Origin: Fimenecus sp051881455
GTDB lineage: Bacteria; Bacillota; Clostridia; Oscillospirales; Acutalibacteraceae
NCBI GenBank assembly: GCA_051881455.1
Contig: JBJEPX010000012.1
Coordinates: 1-17,162, forward strand
DNA length: 17,162 bases
Direction: 5' to 3'
Under the pieces are notes generated by a model. It ran no database searches and was not told where the DNA came from. It worked only from the letters and a program-made list of their open reading frames with translations. Both the position numbers and the translations under genes were made by a program. Positions within the stretch are counted from its first letter, which is position 1, and the number at the start of each line of letters is the position of its first letter. Below, in pieces: positions 15,960-17,162 of the stretch.

Positions 15960-15988
15960 TTGTATTATTTGCAGTTTTATGATAAAAT
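15960..15988 (+). promoter_or_regulatory. Likely promoter of the lipoprotein gene
   Basis: TTGTAT at 15960-15965 and TAAAAT at 15983-15988 are 17 bases apart. The predicted start is near 15995, followed by GGAGGG at 16008-16013 and the ATG at 16021. The region sits directly after the GH13 stop, so read-through from upstream remains possible. Confidence 0.5.
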
Positions 15989-16020
15989 CATAAATAATAT
16001 ACTTTTCGGAGGGAACGCAG

Positions 16021-17162
16021 ATGAAAAGCAAAAAACTGATATTGATACCGGCAATACTTATTGTTCTTATTGCCGTTATTTTTGCCGCATGTAAAAAGGG
16101 CGGAGTTGACCCCATTGTGGTTACCGATGCAAACGGTGTTCCGGTAACGGATGAAAACGGCAAACAGATTGAAGTTGTTCCCGAAACAGAAATAGTTGTG
16201 GTTACCGATGATAACGGTGTTCCCGTAACGGACGAGAACGGAAAAGAGGTTACCACAATACGATATATCCCGCAGGAGGTCGCTATACCCGTAACCGATG
16301 AAAAAGGAAATGCAGTTAAGGATGAAAACGGAAATGTGTTGACCACTGTAATAGTAGTGCCGTCGCCCATTGAAACAACGACAGGAATTGTGGTTACCGT
16401 TCCCGTTACAAACGATAAGGGCGAAACCCAAACGGATAACAACGGCAATGTTGTGACTGAAACCTCCCGTCCCTCTTTGCCTGATAATACGCCATCAAAC
16501 AACCTTTTACTGTCAAAAACTATGTCGGGCAGCGGAAACGATACGGCAAAAGCGTCGGCAGGAACTCCCGATGGCGGCTTTGTCATAGGTTATAATACCG
16601 TTTCGAGCGACGGTTCTTTTGCAGGAACAAAAGCAGGCGTGGGCTCGGGCGCAATTTGCAAGTACAATAAGTCCGGCAAGCAGGAATGGATGAAGATTAT
16701 CACCGGCAACGGCGTAATCGGTATAACCGATATTGCCGTAATGGCGGACGGCAGCATTATAGTTGCGGGCGAAACAAGAGCTTCCGATTTTGTATCACTT
16801 CACGGTACGGAATATGATGCGTTTATTCAAAAATATTCAGCCTCGGGCGATTTGATATTTACAAAAGTCTGGGGTGGAAAATCAAATGAGTCTTTTTACG
16901 GCGTGGATGTAGGACCGGACGGAAATATATACGCGGTGGGCTTTGCTTATTCGCAGGACGGCGACTGTGAAAGCCTCGCAATTCCCCACGGCAAGTCAAA
17001 GGCCGTTGTGGTAAAGTTTGACGGTAGCGGAAAGGTGCTTGCGCAGGCGGGCTTCGGCGGCTTCGGCGATTATTTCTCGGATATTGATATTAACGCCACC
17101 GGCGATATTTTCGCCTCGGGTATGTTTATGTCGAATAATGAATATTTCAGCAGAAAAGGCAG
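16021..17162 (+). CDS. Lipoprotein with VTDENG stalk repeats and beta-propeller-like repeats (partial, runs off window end)
   Basis: The open frame has no stop within the window: 380 complete codons are visible and the gene continues past 17162. Residues 1-23 form a lipoprotein signal peptide (KSKKLILIP, then a hydrophobic core) with lipobox FAAC and the modified cysteine at C24. Residues 32-144 contain four imperfect copies of a VTDxxGxxVTDENG motif (32-49, 59-76, 89-106, 127-144) separated by V/T/P-rich linkers, likely an extended stalk. From about residue 165, blade-like repeats appear with D-I-A-V-x-x-D-G-x-I-x-V-A-G patterns (236-250, 294-307, 353-367), resembling SBBP-type beta-propeller repeats. 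GGAGGG lies 7 bases upstream of the ATG. It should sit on the outer face of the membrane. The ligand is unknown; an enzymatic role is not indicated in the visible part. Confidence 0.85.
   Translation, partial: MKSKKLILIPAILIVLIAVIFAACKKGGVDPIVVTDANGVPVTDENGKQIEVVPETEIVVVTDDNGVPVTDENGKEVTTIRYIPQEVAIPVTDEKGNAVKDENGNVLTTVIVVPSPIETTTGIVVTVPVTNDKGETQTDNNGNVVTETSRPSLPDNTPSNNLLLSKTMSGSGNDTAKASAGTPDGGFVIGYNTVSSDGSFAGTKAGVGSGAICKYNKSGKQEWMKIITGNGVIGITDIAVMADGSIIVAGETRASDFVSLHGTEYDAFIQKYSASGDLIFTKVWGGKSNESFYGVDVGPDGNIYAVGFAYSQDGDCESLAIPHGKSKAVVVKFDGSGKVLAQAGFGGFGDYFSDIDINATGDIFASGMFMSNNEYFSRKG

Noticed and set aside
15939..16586. Minus-strand open frame of 215 codons
   Set aside because: It is the antisense of the lipoprotein's repetitive VTDENG stalk. 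The serine/valine/threonine-rich peptide reflects that repeat, and the plus frame has a signal peptide, ribosome binding site and domain evidence.

Overview
The window looks like a chromosomal segment of a gut-type Firmicute (class Clostridia, probably near Ruminococcaceae/Oscillospiraceae). This is inferred from several signs: strong AGGAGG-type ribosome binding sites, TTGACA/TATAAT promoters, GTG and TTG starts, a cohesin-like plus dockerin-type surface protein, intracellular glycan-degrading enzymes, and palindromic GTAGGG...CCCTAC intergenic repeats of a type I associate with this group. No rRNA, tRNA, CRISPR array, transposase or phage gene was seen. I cannot name a species.

Layout from left to right. 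(1) 1-358: an intergenic repeat island, then a clear promoter. (2) 359-4585: a 1408-residue secreted protein with six tandem 112-residue Ig-like repeats, further Ig-like modules, an unassigned segment, a cohesin-like module and a C-terminal dockerin, ended by a strong hairpin terminator. (3) 4677-4940: a second repeat island. (4) 5002-7449: a self-contained exporter operon, TetR repressor - ABC ATPase - ABC-2 permease, with two overlapping copies of a 16-bp palindrome at its promoter. (5) 7459-7562: a small repeat and a probably bidirectional terminator between convergent genes. (6) 7577-8260 (minus): an AIM24-family protein. It is divergent from (7) 8397-11461, a GH36 alpha-galactosidase-like enzyme overlapping a MATE transporter by 4 bases. 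(8) 11485-11648: a third, hairpin-rich repeat island. (9) 11730-14015: a TetR regulator followed 3 bases later by a xylulokinase-like FGGY kinase, ended by a 14-bp-stem terminator. (10) 14093-15958: a cytoplasmic GH13 alpha-glucan hydrolase. (11) 16021 to the window end: a lipoprotein cut by the window edge, with a repetitive N-terminal stalk and beta-propeller-like repeats.

Together the genes suggest a carbohydrate-using anaerobe. Galactosides and alpha-glucan oligosaccharides would be split inside the cell by the GH36 and GH13 enzymes, a sugar would be phosphorylated by the FGGY kinase, and dockerin-bearing or lipid-anchored proteins would act at the surface. The exporter operon is probably an independent drug or metabolite-stress module. 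No complete new defence or mobile system is evident. The least explained items are the tandem-repeat cohesin/dockerin protein, the lipoprotein with VTDENG repeats, and the shared intergenic repeat family.
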